Shown in pieces: positions 23,502-24,280 of a DNA stretch of 24,280 nucleotides (its first letter is position 1; each line of letters opens with the position of its first letter). The DNA lies in NCBI GenBank assembly GCA_052388455.1, contig JBQTIA010000102.1:1-24280 (forward strand), in the 5' to 3' direction. The notes below the pieces were generated by a model. It was given only the letters and a program-made list of their open reading frames with translations. It did no database searches and was not told the DNA's origin. This stretch comes from CAZSNH01 sp052388455. GTDB lineage: Bacteria > Pseudomonadota > Alphaproteobacteria > Rhizobiales > Hyphomicrobiaceae. The position numbers and the translations under genes were made by a program.

Positions 23502-24155
23502 GTGCCGAGGAACAGTCCAAAATCATCGGCTCCCGCCAAGAGGGTGCAGCGCAAGAAAGCCCCGACGCCCATAGACGTGGCGTGGTTTGACGCACGCCTT
23601 GACGCGCTCGGATTAACGTACGTGACGTTGGACAGACAGATCGGTTCTTATGCCAACTACACGGGGCGGATATTCAGAGGGTCACGCCAGCCGAGCATAT
23701 CGGATGCGATTTTATTGGCAAAAAACCTACAGGTGCCTTTATCTTTGATCCTCCGAAAGCTCGGCTACGATCTTGCCGATTCGACGCTAAAGGCGATTGG
23801 ACGTGTAAACGAATTTGGTCGGGTTTCTTTTTTGCCACCGAATTTGCAAAGCCAAGTGCCGGCGCCGGGAGCGACAGAGCCCGGAACCGTGGCGCTAATC
23901 GTCGAAGCCTCGAATACGCCTCTGGCAATGTACGACGGGGAAGTATTTTACTACGCGCCGTCCACGGTCATCCGGCCCGACGCCATCGGTCGGCTCAGCG
24001 TCATCGAAATGGACGATATGAGCGCACCCGTCATTGGCGTCCTAGACCGTGCGCGTGTAGGTCGCGGCCGGGTCGTTGTTTTCGGAATCAACGAGGTCGT
24101 AGAATCGGAGCGTCTGATTAGTGCGACGCCTATCCGTTGGCGATATTCCAGCTAA
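23502..24155 (+). CDS. Phage-repressor-like protein: HTH plus S24-type C-terminal domain
   Basis: A 217-residue protein with a basic N-terminus, a helix-turn-helix-like domain at about 27-87 (WFDARLDALGLTYVTLDRQI, then RQPSISDAILLAKNLQVPL), and a C-terminal domain at about 100-217 resembling S24/LexA-type repressors (GTVALIVEASNTPLAMYDGEVFYY, IGRLSVIEMDDMSAPVIGVL). The positions of the S24 Ser and Lys appear to hold N138 and I178, so self-cleavage is unlikely. I use the GTG at 23502; the frame is open to 23436 but only through a TTG overlapping the previous stop. Base composition is visibly lower in GC than its neighbours, and a group II intron end abuts its stop codon, which suggest horizontal origin. 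Confidence 0.68.
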   Translation: MPRNSPKSSAPAKRVQRKKAPTPIDVAWFDARLDALGLTYVTLDRQIGSYANYTGRIFRGSRQPSISDAILLAKNLQVPLSLILRKLGYDLADSTLKAIGRVNEFGRVSFLPPNLQSQVPAPGATEPGTVALIVEASNTPLAMYDGEVFYYAPSTVIRPDAIGRLSVIEMDDMSAPVIGVLDRARVGRGRVVVFGINEVVESERLISATPIRWRYSS

Positions 24156-24280
24156 TCGAGTAGGGGGTCGCCTCGCGGCTTCCCCCTCTCACACCACCGG
24201 GCATACTTCATCGTACACGGCGGTTTCCAGCAGGTTGTAGCGCGGCGTGATGGGCGGAGAGGCTGACGAGCCCCTGAGCC
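24155..24280 (-). mobile_element. 3' end of a group II intron (partial)
   Basis: On the minus strand a 32-nt hairpin at 24193-24224 has the form of intron domain V: a lower helix ACCGCC/GGTGGT, a two-base bulge on its 3' strand and a short upper stem with loop GATGAA. Two bases later a second hairpin (24159-24190) looks like domain VI: GAG/CTC, an unpaired A, GGGGG/CCCCC and a GCGA tetraloop on GCC/GGC. The unpaired A lies about 7 bases from the end GAT, as expected for the branch point and AY terminus, placing the 3' splice site at 24155. The rest, including any maturase, would lie beyond the right edge. Confidence 0.6.

Overview
The window reads as a high-GC alphaproteobacterial chromosome segment, most likely from the order Hyphomicrobiales (Rhizobiales). 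The main reason is gene order: tsaD and gpsA point one way, and hemC-hemD-mic60-hemY point the other, an arrangement typical of that group. Supporting signs are a PCu(A)C copper chaperone, an Hsp20-DUF1150 pair with a ROSE-like leader, and alphaproteobacterial-style promoters. No genus can be named from the sequence alone.

Left part (1-9518): a LuxR-type response regulator and tRNA-Thr(CGT) lie on the minus strand. They are followed in map order by hemY, mic60, hemD and hemC, transcribed leftward from a promoter at about 7292-7320. This operon joins tetrapyrrole synthesis (HemC, HemD) to two membrane proteins (Mic60/mitofilin and HemY). Rightward from the same intergenic region run tsaD (tRNA t6A modification) and gpsA (glycerol-3-phosphate synthesis).

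Middle (9519-14901): a small type II toxin-antitoxin pair whose toxin looks truncated is followed by about 400 bp of nested inverted repeats resembling a REPIN or MITE. Then come cysK, dut and coaBC on the minus strand. On the plus strand are a secreted TPR protein and a periplasmic copper chaperone with the exact metal motif of its family.

Right part (14902-21675), plus strand: a structured leader and an HpcH/HpaI-type aldolase, then a two-gene sodium:solute symporter (small and large subunits), glpD, and a Zn-dependent AstE/aspartoacylase-like hydrolase. The aldolase and symporter may form a carboxylate uptake and breakdown module, but this is inference. GlpD and GpsA place both arms of glycerol-3-phosphate metabolism in one window.

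Right end (21709-24280): a secreted six-cysteine protein of unknown function (minus), then hsp20 behind a sigma-32-like promoter and a ROSE-type RNA thermometer, then DUF1150. Next is an AT-richer gene for an S24-like repressor that seems to lack its catalytic Ser and Lys. Directly after its stop codon begins what looks like the 3' end of a minus-strand group II intron (domains V and VI), running off the window edge. The most likely accessory regions are 9571-10577 and 23502-24280. The rest looks like core chromosome.
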